Part shown: positions 7,080-14,687 of the stretch, in pieces
Numbering within the stretch: the first letter of the stretch is position 1
How the letters are laid out: each line of letters begins with the position of its first letter
NCBI GenBank assembly: GCA_024763035.1
Contig: JANTGG010000002.1
Location: 1 to 48,969, forward strand
Origin: Desulfocapsa sp.
GTDB taxonomy: Bacteria; Desulfobacterota; Desulfobulbia; Desulfobulbales; Desulfocapsaceae
DNA: 48,969 nt
Direction of reading: 5' to 3'
Notes under the pieces: generated by a model
Databases searched by the model: none
The model's input: only the letters and a program-made list of their open reading frames with translations
Told to the model about the DNA's origin: nothing
Program-made: the position numbers and the translations under genes

Positions 7080-7304
7080 ATGCAGATCGTAAATGTACAT
7101 GAAGCGAAAACACATTTTTCTAAATTATTGCTGCGCGCCCATATGGGTGAAGAGGTAATTATCGCAAAGGCAGGAGAGCCATACGCAAAGCTGGTTCCTC
7201 TCGAGTCTTTAAAAAAAAGGAAGGCAGGTATAGCAAGAGGATCTGTTACAGATTGCTTTTTCGAGCCGTTACCAGACGAAGAGCTTGACGCATGGGAAAA
7301 ATAA
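7080..7304 (+). CDS. Phd/YefM-family antitoxin
   Basis: The 74-residue protein begins MQIVNVHEAKTHFSKLL, the standard Phd/YefM DNA-binding N-terminus, followed by the IAKAGEPYAKLVPL strand; the C-terminal tail (SVTDCFFEPLPDEELDAW) is the usual toxin-wrapping helix. The ATG at 7080 is preferred because GGAGG precedes it by six bases and homology begins there; a GTG at 7068 is in frame. It overlaps the toxin gene by 13 bp. It should neutralise the PIN toxin and repress its own promoter. Confidence 0.92.
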   Translation: MQIVNVHEAKTHFSKLLLRAHMGEEVIIAKAGEPYAKLVPLESLKKRKAGIARGSVTDCFFEPLPDEELDAWEK

Positions 7305-7690
7305 ATATTCTACTGGATACCCATATCTTTCTGTGGTGGCTTTTTGATGACAATAGATTGCCGAAAGGTATTCGGGGGAGTATTGAGAATGTTGATAATC
7401 AGATATTTGTCAGTGCTGCTTCGGTTTGGGAAATATCAACGAAGTTTCGTTTAGGGAAGCTTCCAGAGGCTGTCAGTGTGGCACAGGATGTTACCAGTTG
7501 GATTGAAAAAGCCGGTTTCCAGCCACTGTCAGTTAGTCCGGTGCATGCACAACTTGGGGGCGATTGGAAGGTGGCCCATCGGGATCCGTTTGATCGCATG
7601 CTTGCAGCCCAGGCACAAATAGAAAAAATGCAGTTAGCCTCTGTAGATAAGATGCTACAGTTATTTCCCATTGAAATCCTCGACTGTTAA
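7292..7690 (+). CDS. vapC: PIN-domain toxin, VapC type
   Basis: The 132-residue protein is a PIN-domain ribonuclease. Acidic residues of the Mg site are in place: D9 in LLDTHIFLWW, E47 in VWEIS, and D97 and D101 in HRDPFDRMLAAQA, with D118 in SVDK. Members cleave RNA, often tRNA or rRNA. It is translationally coupled to the Phd-type antitoxin, a common mixed pairing. The pair has lower GC than its neighbours and sits between two copies of a 130-bp repeat, suggesting insertion. Confidence 0.92.
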   Translation: MGKINILLDTHIFLWWLFDDNRLPKGIRGSIENVDNQIFVSAASVWEISTKFRLGKLPEAVSVAQDVTSWIEKAGFQPLSVSPVHAQLGGDWKVAHRDPFDRMLAAQAQIEKMQLASVDKMLQLFPIEILDC

Positions 7691-7721
7691 TCTTGATTGT
7701 CTTCTGGTGGTATGAGGCTTG

Positions 7722-7852
7722 TATGCCTGTGTGAGCGAGCGTGTTTGGCACTATCTTTTCCTGCGTTGTGTGGTTCTGCCTTGTGTCCCTGTATGGGCAG
7801 GATAGTACTTCTCCTGCCCGTTGAAGTTTTTCTGAGAAATGGGCAGGGAGCA
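7722..7852. repeat. ~130-bp direct repeat, right copy
   Basis: This copy carries, on the minus strand, the same ribosome site, GTG codon and first eleven codons (VPNTLAHTGIQ) as the membrane gene at 5956-6861, after which similarity stops. It is a duplicated, promoter-plus-start fragment lying between the toxin gene and the helicase. Confidence 0.85.
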
Positions 7853-7883
7853 TCCTTTTATTCAAAGTGTACCTTTTGGGCTT

Positions 7884-9233
7884 ATGGCATCTCTTACCGT
7901 GGCGGCAGACTGTCTTCTGACAGATATTCCATCGGATCTCGAAGAGGCTGTCAGGGAGCGGCTGACCATCGATAATCCCAAATATGTGTCGGCGAAAAAA
8001 TATGGTCGCTGGATCGGGAAAAAGCTGCAGCCGAAACTGAGGTATTACGAATCTGTACCGGGTGGCCTGCGGTTTCCGCGTGGTTTTGCCAATCAGGCAG
8101 TTCTTCTCTGTCGTCATTTTCTTCAGAAAACACCCTCCATTATTGATACCCGTCTGTTGCTGCCGGAAGTGGATTACCACTTTTCTGCAGAGCTGCGCCC
8201 TTATCAGGAATCTGCTGTTGCTGCCATGGAAAGACGATCTTTCGGGGTGCTTGAGGCAGGAACAGGAAGCGGGAAAACGGTAATGGCGCTGGCCCTTATC
8301 GCAGCAAGAAAGCAGCCTGCCCTTGTGCTTGTACATACAAAAGAGCTTTTGTACCAGTGGCAGGAGCGGATTGAGAGTTTTCTTGGCTGTTCGGCAGGGC
8401 TTGTGGGGGATGGGCAGTTTTCGGTGCAGTCTGTCACTGTTGCCATTGTGAATACTGCCCGTAAACGGGTGGCAGAGCTTGCACCCTGTTTTGGTCATCT
8501 GATTGTTGATGAATGTCACCGGGTTCCGGCGGCCCTTTTTACAGATGTTGTGAATAGCTGTGCCAGTCACTATCTCCTCGGTTTGTCCGCCACGGCCTTT
8601 CGCAGTGATGAGGGGCTGACCAAACTGATTTATTTTTATATGGGAGACCGGATTCATCAGGTCGACCAGGAAGAGCTGACGAAAACAGGGGCGATCGTTA
8701 AACCTGAGCTGATTCGCCGAAAGAGCGACTTCAGCTTTCACTATCGGGGGGATTATCAGCCGCTCATTACAGCCCTTACAAAAGACAGTGGCCGCAATCG
8801 TATGATAGTTGATGATGTTGTGAAGATGACAGGGACTGCAGCTCATGGGACCCAGCTGCTGGTCTCTGATCGGGTCAGTCATTGTCAGGTGTTTGCAGAA
8901 CTTCTGGAGAGCAGGGGGGTAAGGGTTGCCATGCTTACCGGTCAGACACCGGCAGAACAACGCAGCCGGATAGTCCGAAGGGTGCAGGAAGGCGATGTGC
9001 AGGTGCTTGTGGCGACTCTGCAGCTTATCGGCGAAGGATTTGACTGTTCCGGATTAAGCACCCTTTATCTCACCACTCCCATCACCTTTGAGGGTCGTTT
9101 GCTGCAGGTACTGGGACGCATTATGCGCCCGGAGGAAGGGAAGCGGGCACGTGTCTTTGATTATGTGGATGAGTCTGTTTCTGTACTTCGTCGTTCTGCA
9201 GAGAACAGGCGGAGGGTTCTTGAGAGTTTGTGA
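7884..9233 (+). CDS. superfamily 2 DEAD/DEAH-type helicase (XPB/RadD-like)
   Basis: The 449-residue protein has an N-terminal recognition region (to about 115), then helicase motifs: Q-like LRPYQESAV, Walker A GTGSGKT, motif Ia HTKELLYQW, Walker B DECH, motif III SAT, and in the second lobe VATLQLIGEGFD and motif VI QVLGRIMRP. Arrangement and size resemble the Ssl2/XPB-like branch that includes RadD and phage T4 UvsW. It likely translocates on nucleic acid in repair or replication; no partner is adjacent. The ATG at 7884 is preferred because an alternative at 7839 lies inside the duplicated repeat; neither has a strong ribosome site. Confidence 0.88.
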   Translation: MASLTVAADCLLTDIPSDLEEAVRERLTIDNPKYVSAKKYGRWIGKKLQPKLRYYESVPGGLRFPRGFANQAVLLCRHFLQKTPSIIDTRLLLPEVDYHFSAELRPYQESAVAAMERRSFGVLEAGTGSGKTVMALALIAARKQPALVLVHTKELLYQWQERIESFLGCSAGLVGDGQFSVQSVTVAIVNTARKRVAELAPCFGHLIVDECHRVPAALFTDVVNSCASHYLLGLSATAFRSDEGLTKLIYFYMGDRIHQVDQEELTKTGAIVKPELIRRKSDFSFHYRGDYQPLITALTKDSGRNRMIVDDVVKMTGTAAHGTQLLVSDRVSHCQVFAELLESRGVRVAMLTGQTPAEQRSRIVRRVQEGDVQVLVATLQLIGEGFDCSGLSTLYLTTPITFEGRLLQVLGRIMRPEEGKRARVFDYVDESVSVLRRSAENRRRVLESL

Positions 9234-9309
9234 ACCACATCGTTTTTTGATGTTATACGTTGTGTCAGCCCTGGTTTAGCGGATTGTCTGGACAGATATT
9301 TTTATTTAC

Positions 9310-9338
9310 TTGCTGATTCTGTGATGTTTTGGTATTAT
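9310..9338 (+). promoter_or_regulatory. promoter upstream of typA
   Basis: TTGCTG and TATTAT are spaced by 17 bp (an overlapping TATAAT starts three bases later). A transcript from here would have a leader of about 108 bases that contains the terminator at 9372. Confidence 0.5.
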
Positions 9339-9371
9339 AATAAATTTTGCTCTCTTCTTGAGGGCATCTGG

Positions 9372-9402
9372 AGCATCCGTAACTGCACGGGTGCTTTTTT
9401 TA
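9372..9402 (+). terminator. intrinsic terminator in the typA leader
   Basis: AGCATCCGT and ACGGGTGCT form a 9-bp stem with a six-base loop followed by seven T. It is 139 bp beyond the helicase stop and 51 bp before the typA start. It may simply end the helicase transcript, or attenuate typA. Confidence 0.8.
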
Positions 9403-9452
9403 TTTCGCAGTCCGGTAAAAAGGGCTGAACCGTATTATTAAGAGGCTGTCAG

Positions 9453-11252
9453 ATGGAACAGGATAAGATTCGTAATGTGGCAATTATTGCCCACGTTGAT
9501 CATGGAAAGACGACTCTCGTTGATGAGTTGTTCAAGCACTCCGGTATCTTTCGGGAGAACCAGGAAGTGGCAGAGCGTATGATGGATTCCATGGATCTTG
9601 AACGGGAACGCGGAATCACCATCACGGCTAAAAACGGGTCCTACGAGTACAAGGATTTCTGGATTAATATTATTGATACCCCCGGTCATGCCGATTTCGG
9701 CGGACAGGTGGAACGTGTTTTGCGAATGGCTGACGGGGCATTGCTTCTGGTGGATGCTCAGGAAGGGCCCATGCCGCAGACCTATTTTGTTCTGAAGAAG
9801 GCTCTGGAAAATCATCTGCCGGTTATTGTTGTAATTAATAAGATCGACAAGCCCGCTGCCCGTTGTGAGTGGGTGGTGGATCAGGTATTTGATCTCTTTG
9901 TGAAGCTCAACGCTCCCGATGATGTTCTCGATTTTCCGGTTGTATATGCCTCTGCCAAAGAGGGCTATGCCTTAAAAGAACACACCGACCCCATAGAAAA
10001 CGGCGGCAATATGCATATCATCTCAGAGATGATAGTGGATCATATCCCGGCTCCTTCCGGATCAAGTGATGCCTCCCTGCAGATGCAGGTGGGCACAATC
10101 GATTATTCTCCTTATCTCGGGCGTCTTGGCATTGGTAAGGTTGTAAACGGAACCATGTCCATCAATCAGCCCATTGTCGTTGCCCGGCGTGACGGATCGA
10201 TCAAGCCCATCAGGATCACAAAGATTTACCGTTTTTCCTGTGATGAAAAAATACCCGTCGAGACTGCTGTCACAGGGGAGATTGTTGCCGTTGCAGGAAT
10301 GAACGATGTGACTGTCGGCGTGACCTTTACCGACCCTGAGGATCCACAGCCCCTGCCTTTGATCGATATTGATCCCCCCACAATTTCCATGAACTTTATC
10401 CCCAACGATTCACCCTTTGCCGGACAGGAGGGAAAGTATGTTACGTCCCGCCATATTGGTGAACGTCTGGAACGGGAGGTTCTGGGTGATGTTGCCCTGC
10501 AGTTTGAAACCCTGACAGACGGGGTCGGTTTTCGGGTTTCGGGTCGTGGTGAACTGCATCTTTCCATCCTTATTGAAAAGATGCGGCGTGAAGGATATGA
10601 GTTGCAGGTGACCAGACCGCAGGTTATTCTGCGGGAAGAGGACGGGAAAACCCTTGAACCCTATGAGTCACTGACCGTGGATGTGGACGAGAAGTATCAG
10701 GGGGCAGTCATCGAAAAACTCGGCAATCTGCGCGGGCAGCTGGAAGAGATGACCAGTGAACACGGCATGGTTCGTCTTCAATTTAAAATCCCCACCCGCG
10801 GCCTGCTCGGCTACCGGTCCGAATTTATGACCGACACCAAGGGAATGGGCATGATGAGTTATGTCTTTGCTGAATATGGTCCCTGGGCCGGTGAAATTAA
10901 AAACAGAATTAACGGTGTGCTTACAGTAAAAGAACCGTGTACAGCTGTTGCCTACGCTCTTTTTAACCTGCAGGATCGTGGGAAGCTTTTTATTGCGCCC
11001 GGTGCACCCCTTTACAAGGGGCAGATTGTGGGTGAGTGCAGCAGAGCTGCCGATCTGGTGGTAAATCCCGCCAAGGGAAAGAAACTGACCAATATGCGGG
11101 CGTCCGGTTCGGATGAAGCCGTTATCCTGACGCCTCCAACTGAAATGACCCTGGAAGACTGTATTGCCTACGTGAATGACGATGAGCTGGTGGAGGTGAC
11201 ACCGGAATCCATTCGCCTGCGTAAACGGATGACAGTCCCCGGAAGGAAGTAA
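9453..11252 (+). CDS. typA: ribosome-associated GTPase TypA/BipA
   Basis: The 599-residue protein is a translational GTPase of the EF-G/LepA group. G motifs: AHVDHGKTT near residue 15, RGITI, DTPGHADFGG near 75 and NKIDK near 128. Length and the C-terminal domain (TRGLLGYRSEFMTDTKG and NPAKGKKLTNMRASG) are diagnostic of TypA. It associates with ribosomes and helps large-subunit assembly under stress and at low temperature in other bacteria. AGAGG lies nine bases before the ATG. A very small membrane frame follows after five bases. Confidence 0.97.
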   Translation: MEQDKIRNVAIIAHVDHGKTTLVDELFKHSGIFRENQEVAERMMDSMDLERERGITITAKNGSYEYKDFWINIIDTPGHADFGGQVERVLRMADGALLLVDAQEGPMPQTYFVLKKALENHLPVIVVINKIDKPAARCEWVVDQVFDLFVKLNAPDDVLDFPVVYASAKEGYALKEHTDPIENGGNMHIISEMIVDHIPAPSGSSDASLQMQVGTIDYSPYLGRLGIGKVVNGTMSINQPIVVARRDGSIKPIRITKIYRFSCDEKIPVETAVTGEIVAVAGMNDVTVGVTFTDPEDPQPLPLIDIDPPTISMNFIPNDSPFAGQEGKYVTSRHIGERLEREVLGDVALQFETLTDGVGFRVSGRGELHLSILIEKMRREGYELQVTRPQVILREEDGKTLEPYESLTVDVDEKYQGAVIEKLGNLRGQLEEMTSEHGMVRLQFKIPTRGLLGYRSEFMTDTKGMGMMSYVFAEYGPWAGEIKNRINGVLTVKEPCTAVAYALFNLQDRGKLFIAPGAPLYKGQIVGECSRAADLVVNPAKGKKLTNMRASGSDEAVILTPPTEMTLEDCIAYVNDDELVEVTPESIRLRKRMTVPGRK

Positions 11253-11257
11253 CATCT

Positions 11258-11353
11258 ATGGTGGATATCCTTATTCTGATCGTTTCCGGAATAGCGGGAA
11301 TTGCTACTTTTTTTCTCATTGCCAGAAAATTCGGCAGTGACTGCATCCCCTGA
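11258..11353 (+). CDS. small membrane peptide, frame continues past a TGA
   Basis: An ATG at 11258 preceded by AAGGAAG eight bases upstream opens a 31-codon frame with one hydrophobic segment (ILILIVSGIAGIATFFLI) ending at TGA 11351. The same frame continues to 11419 and encodes a second hydrophobic segment (LMLYGSIGMGVFVFWVL), so the whole would be a 53-residue two-helix membrane protein interrupted by one TGA. It follows typA by five bases and is likely cotranscribed. It may be a nonsense-mutated gene or a genuine one-helix peptide. No family is recognised. Confidence 0.5.
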   Translation: MVDILILIVSGIAGIATFFLIARKFGSDCIP

Positions 11354-11427
11354 CTCATGCTCTACGGCTCCATAGGTATGGGGGTTTTTGTGTTCTGGGT
11401 ATTGAAGATGCTGCTTTGATTTGGCTG

Positions 11428-11853
11428 TCAGGTTTTTTTGAATGTGAAGTAGTCCGTTAGGATCTTTTTGTGGTCAAAGACCAGATCCGGCAGGGTGGCT
11501 TCGGTGTAGAGAGCTGCTTCTGCGGCATCGTCTCCTGCAGTGGGCAGGGTGTCTGACCGGGCAATGAACACGGTTGAGGCAGTGTGCTGTCTTGGATCCC
11601 TGTCGGGATCCGAGTACGTTCTGAATTGCTGCAGGTTTGTTACAGTGATGCCGGTTTCCTCTTCGGCTTCCCTTGCTGCTGCTGTCTCATAGGATTCCCC
11701 GTAATCGACAAATCCTCCGGGCAGTGCCCAGCCGTGGGGAGGGTTTTTGCGTTTTATAAGAACGATACTCTCCCCGATTTCAATGATGATATCAACGGTG
11801 GGAACAGGATTGCGGTAGATATTCAGCGGTTGGTGACAGTGTGGACAGTGCAT
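11428..11853 (-). CDS. Nudix hydrolase with N-terminal zinc ribbon
   Basis: The 141-residue protein starts with a half zinc ribbon (CPHC at residues 3-6) and carries a full Nudix box, GGFVDYGESYETAAAREAEEETG, at about 48-70, with all required glutamates. It hydrolyses nucleoside diphosphates linked to another moiety; the compact size and a SRPDR-like PDRDPR segment suit ADP-ribose or NADH-type substrates, but the substrate cannot be read from sequence. It converges on typA. A gap of 27 bp separates its start from the HAD gene upstream on the same strand, so it may be the last gene of a panE-HAD-nudix operon. Confidence 0.92.
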   Translation of the reverse strand: MHCPHCHQPLNIYRNPVPTVDIIIEIGESIVLIKRKNPPHGWALPGGFVDYGESYETAAAREAEEETGITVTNLQQFRTYSDPDRDPRQHTASTVFIARSDTLPTAGDDAAEAALYTEATLPDLVFDHKKILTDYFTFKKT

Positions 11854-11880
11854 GCTTTGACCGATGGTTGAAAGTGATTT

Positions 11881-12456
11881 TCAGGAAAGAGAGAGGTGTG
11901 CCTCTAATTCCTGCCAGTTGCTGACGTTTTCAAGGTTGTGTTTGTCCGGATTCCAGGGTTGGTTGAAGAGGATGGGGGTGATCTTCTGCTCCAGTAACTG
12001 CAGGCAGGTATCCACTCTGTCATCCACGAAATAACTCAGGTCATGTTTCTGAATGTAGCGGGCCTTGTCGTCATGGTCGCCCATTGCCACAAGTTTTATC
12101 CTGCTGCATGTTCGGGCGGAGAAGTGATGCTGCAGCCAGTCTTCAACCGGATTCCCGACGGGACGGGCTGTGATGATGGTGACAGGGGTCTCCTCTGCAA
12201 GGGCACTGATAACGTCCACTGCACCGGCCAGGGGCTGCAGCCCGGTACCGATGGAATCGTGAAGGATGGACTGAAATATCTGCTCCACCTTGGCAGGTTC
12301 TATATTCAAACACTCTTCCACCTGAAAACTGGTGATTTCCTCCAGACGAAAAGAGCAGTAGTCGTATTCCTCACAGGCAAGACGGAGAAAGGCCTCTCCG
12401 ATATCTGCGATGACGCCATCGAGGTCAAATCCTATTTCATCACTCTTTATGTTCAT
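11881..12456 (-). CDS. HAD-family 5'(3')-deoxyribonucleotidase-like protein
   Basis: The 191-residue protein has HAD motif I FDLDGVIAD (nucleophile D10, acid D12), motif II IITAR near residue 97, a lysine in the motif III region (DDKARYI) and motif IV YFVDDRVD near 137. A small helical cap lies between motifs I and II, as in NT5C-type nucleotidases. It likely dephosphorylates nucleotides or another small phosphomonoester. Its start overlaps the panE-like stop by four bases (ATGA), so the two are translationally coupled. Confidence 0.8.
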   Translation of the reverse strand: MNIKSDEIGFDLDGVIADIGEAFLRLACEEYDYCSFRLEEITSFQVEECLNIEPAKVEQIFQSILHDSIGTGLQPLAGAVDVISALAEETPVTIITARPVGNPVEDWLQHHFSARTCSRIKLVAMGDHDDKARYIQKHDLSYFVDDRVDTCLQLLEQKITPILFNQPWNPDKHNLENVSNWQELEAHLSLS

Positions 12457-13385
12457 TTCTTCCGCTTTTCCAGGTTTCGTATTTGGGAGAGCAGTTCGTC
12501 ATTTACAGGGGTTGGAACATTCAGTTCCTTTCCCAGGCGGCTGATCTCCCCGTTAATGGCATCGATCTCTGTCGGTCTGTTATTGCGTATATCCTGAAGC
12601 ATGGAGGAGACATTGCCGGCAGTGCGTTTACAGACATTGAGGGTGGCTTTTACGGGAGAATTCTCAATGGTGATTCCGATTTTGCGGGCAACTGCTTCCG
12701 CCTCTTTGACCAGTGTTTTAAGTTTTCCACGGGCGGCACAGGAGGTGAGCAGCTGTCCGTTCTTCCGGTTGTAGAGCGCTGTAAGACCGTTTATTCCAAC
12801 ATTCACAAAAAGCTTCTCCCAGAGCCTGTTCAGGATGGTGTCACTTACTGAGCAGGAAAATCCGGCATAAGCGAGTCTTTCATTGAGCTGCTGGAGTTTT
12901 TTTCTGTTGTTGTCAGGAGCGGGAGAGAGGAAGCCAAGAACAGTGTGCCCGCTTCCCGCGTGTTTGACATGACCGTCTGCCAGGAGTGTTGCCCCCTCGG
13001 AACTTGTTGCGTATGCAACCTGCAGTGGCAGGGTGTGCTCTTCACCATATTTCAGATGGGATATGCCGTTCTGGAAGAAGACAAGCAGGGTGGAATAGTT
13101 GAGCAGTGGCGCAATAGAGTGAAGGGTGGATGATAGCTGGTGGGATTTAACGCAGCAGAGCAGAATGTCTACCGGCTCAATGGATGCCGGTTCGGCAGTT
13201 ACCGGAATGTGACAGCATTGGGGCGTCTCAGTAGATTGGTAGAGGATCCCCCGGCTGTTGAGGAGCTCTGCCCGTTCTTTTTTATGGTCAATGAGCAGGA
13301 TCTGGTCCTGCTCATTGTCTGCCAGAAAGAGTCTGGCTGCAAAGAGACACCCAAGGGCACCTGGACCGATAACCGCTATACGCAC
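12453..13385 (-). CDS. panE: ketopantoate reductase family (PanE/ApbA)
   Basis: The 310-residue protein has a Rossmann start, IAVIGPGALGCLFAARL, a KSHQ segment for NADPH binding, the catalytic lysine in LWEKLFVNVGIN (about 190) and the C-terminal SSMLQDIRNNRPTEIDAING signature. The family reduces 2-dehydropantoate to pantoate for coenzyme A synthesis, though paralogues act on other 2-oxoacids. It is the first gene of a likely three-gene minus-strand operon with the HAD and Nudix genes. Function as pantoate enzyme is probable, not certain. Confidence 0.88.
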   Translation of the reverse strand: MRIAVIGPGALGCLFAARLFLADNEQDQILLIDHKKERAELLNSRGILYQSTETPQCCHIPVTAEPASIEPVDILLCCVKSHQLSSTLHSIAPLLNYSTLLVFFQNGISHLKYGEEHTLPLQVAYATSSEGATLLADGHVKHAGSGHTVLGFLSPAPDNNRKKLQQLNERLAYAGFSCSVSDTILNRLWEKLFVNVGINGLTALYNRKNGQLLTSCAARGKLKTLVKEAEAVARKIGITIENSPVKATLNVCKRTAGNVSSMLQDIRNNRPTEIDAINGEISRLGKELNVPTPVNDELLSQIRNLEKRKK

Positions 13386-13524
13386 ATTGTTCTCCTGCAG
13401 CGTGGATTTTAGTGCCTTACTCCTGAAAAGCTGTAATAAAAAACACGAAGTTCCGTACTCGCTTTAATGACAGAGTGTTACAAACATCACCAGATAGCAA
13501 GGTACGAGATCTTCGAGGCAATTA

Positions 13525-13608
13525 TACCCCTCAAGGGGGGCAGAAAAGAGCACAGGCTTACTGTTCATTGTCGCTGTAAGTCCATCCATGATTAGCACTG
13601 ACGCTCAG
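13525..13608 (+). repeat. two-part dispersed repeat, uninterrupted copy
   Basis: The left part (13525-13577, with an ACCCC-TCAA-GGGG hairpin and GGCTTACTGTTCATTG) matches 45798-45851. The right part (13587-13608, CATGATTAGCACTGACGCTCAG) matches 47387-47408 with one mismatch. Here the parts are nine bases apart; at the other site ilvC lies between them. Confidence 0.65.
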
Positions 13609-13627
13609 GTACATGCAAAATGAAACT

Positions 13628-13699
13628 GTAGGAGTTCGCCCCTGCGAGCGATTTTCCATGTCTGGCAACGCCTTGATTTTGCAGGGGCGAGCCCCTGCA
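13628..13699 (+). repeat. REP-like element, copy 2
   Basis: It has the same plan as 929-1001: starts GTAGGAGTTCGCCCCTGCG, shares the GATTTTCCA centre and a CAACGCCTTGA segment, and ends GCAGGGGCGAGCCCCTGCA. Confidence 0.75.
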
Positions 13700-13741
13700 T
13701 CAAATGCAGTTTAGTCATGTTTTGATGGTGATCACGTGGTT

Positions 13742-14635
13742 TTATTGAACCGTTTTAGCCTGCTCTACAATAGCTGTGTATTTATAGCCGGCACCAAAAT
13801 CCTTGTCGGCGGCAAGTATTCCTTCAACGGTAATGATATCATCAATGGCAACGGTTTCCGCCGTTGTGATCACAAGGTCATGACTGTTGCTCATGGGGCT
13901 GCCGGTTCCATCCTGCAGATGTACCCAGTTTCTTCCCATGATCATGGGGCTGAATTTGACGACTTTAGCCCGGATGCGAACAGTTTTTCCGTTTAACTCT
14001 TTTCTTTTGCCAAATATTTCTTCAACGGTGTAAGCGTTCTCTCCTGCCGCCTTTTCAACACTGACCTCAATGTAAGGAGCGATAGCCCCAACGCTGCCGC
14101 CGGATTCTTTCATGGACTGCTGCATCATGGGAGCTCCGCCTTCAGCTTTTACAGCACTGGCAAACGAGTCATCCGCCGGGGCTGGCATTTTGTGAGGATT
14201 GGGCATGTTGCCCATTGCAGTTTTGCCCATGCCGTGGGCAGAGGCAGAAGCAGTGTCAATGATACCTGCTGAAAAAATAACAGCATCAAACGTTCTGTTC
14301 AGAGTCTTACTGGTAAAATTCTTCATTGTCATGCCGGGAGCACAGCTAACCTCAGTTCCCACTGTGACCGTACTTTCAGGGATGGCAACCCACGGCTGAG
14401 CACTTCCTGTATCGATTTTGAGATATGTGTAGCCGCCGCTTTCCATAGACTCCAGCACCTTTCCATGTATTGCTGCTTTTGTGCTTGCAACGGCGGGTGC
14501 AGCGGGTGCCGTGCGGGCTGTCTCGGATTGAGTTGCAGCTTTTTCTTTTTTGGTCGTTTCCTGTTCATTACCACTGCATGCTGCAAGGGTAAGAACGAGA
14601 GCGATTACGATTCCTGTTGCAAAATATTTTTTCAT
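13742..14635 (-). CDS. lipoprotein with two OB-fold-like domains
   Basis: The 297-residue protein has a lipobox (LTLAACSGN, cysteine about residue 20), so it is lipid-anchored after export. A low-complexity linker rich in Thr, Ala and Pro follows. Residues about 55-125 (GKVLESMESGGYTYLKID...) and 190-295 (NGKTVRIRAKVVKFSP...NWVHLQDGTG) are OB-fold-like, similar to NrfJ-type proteins seen beside multihaem cytochromes. The middle is rich in Met and His (HGMGKTAMGNMPNPHKMP), which might bind metal. GAGG upstream supports the ATG at 14635. No cytochrome gene is adjacent, so the partner is unknown. Confidence 0.7.
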   Translation of the reverse strand: MKKYFATGIVIALVLTLAACSGNEQETTKKEKAATQSETARTAPAAPAVASTKAAIHGKVLESMESGGYTYLKIDTGSAQPWVAIPESTVTVGTEVSCAPGMTMKNFTSKTLNRTFDAVIFSAGIIDTASASAHGMGKTAMGNMPNPHKMPAPADDSFASAVKAEGGAPMMQQSMKESGGSVGAIAPYIEVSVEKAAGENAYTVEEIFGKRKELNGKTVRIRAKVVKFSPMIMGRNWVHLQDGTGSPMSNSHDLVITTAETVAIDDIITVEGILAADKDFGAGYKYTAIVEQAKTVQ

Positions 14636-14687
14636 GCCTGATGTCCTCTGCAAGATTGTAATAACACGAAGGTGCTATGAGTTGTTT

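Larger units (their letters stand above)
13386..13741. other. intergenic region with two repeat types
   Basis: No gene is seen in this 356-bp stretch. It holds the two-part repeat (13525-13577 and 13587-13608) and a REP-like element (13628-13699). Confidence 0.7.

Noticed and set aside
7533-8960. A 475-codon open frame on the minus strand opposite the helicase
   Set aside because: It is the antisense of a well-defined helicase gene, has no ribosome site or family motif, and its only meaningful part is the duplicated start fragment near 7722-7850.
11351-11353. Selenocysteine at the in-frame TGA of the small membrane frame
   Set aside because: The only hairpin after it (CTCCAT/ATGGGG with a four-base loop) is weak and not of SECIS form, so I keep it as an open question and do not call a selenoprotein.
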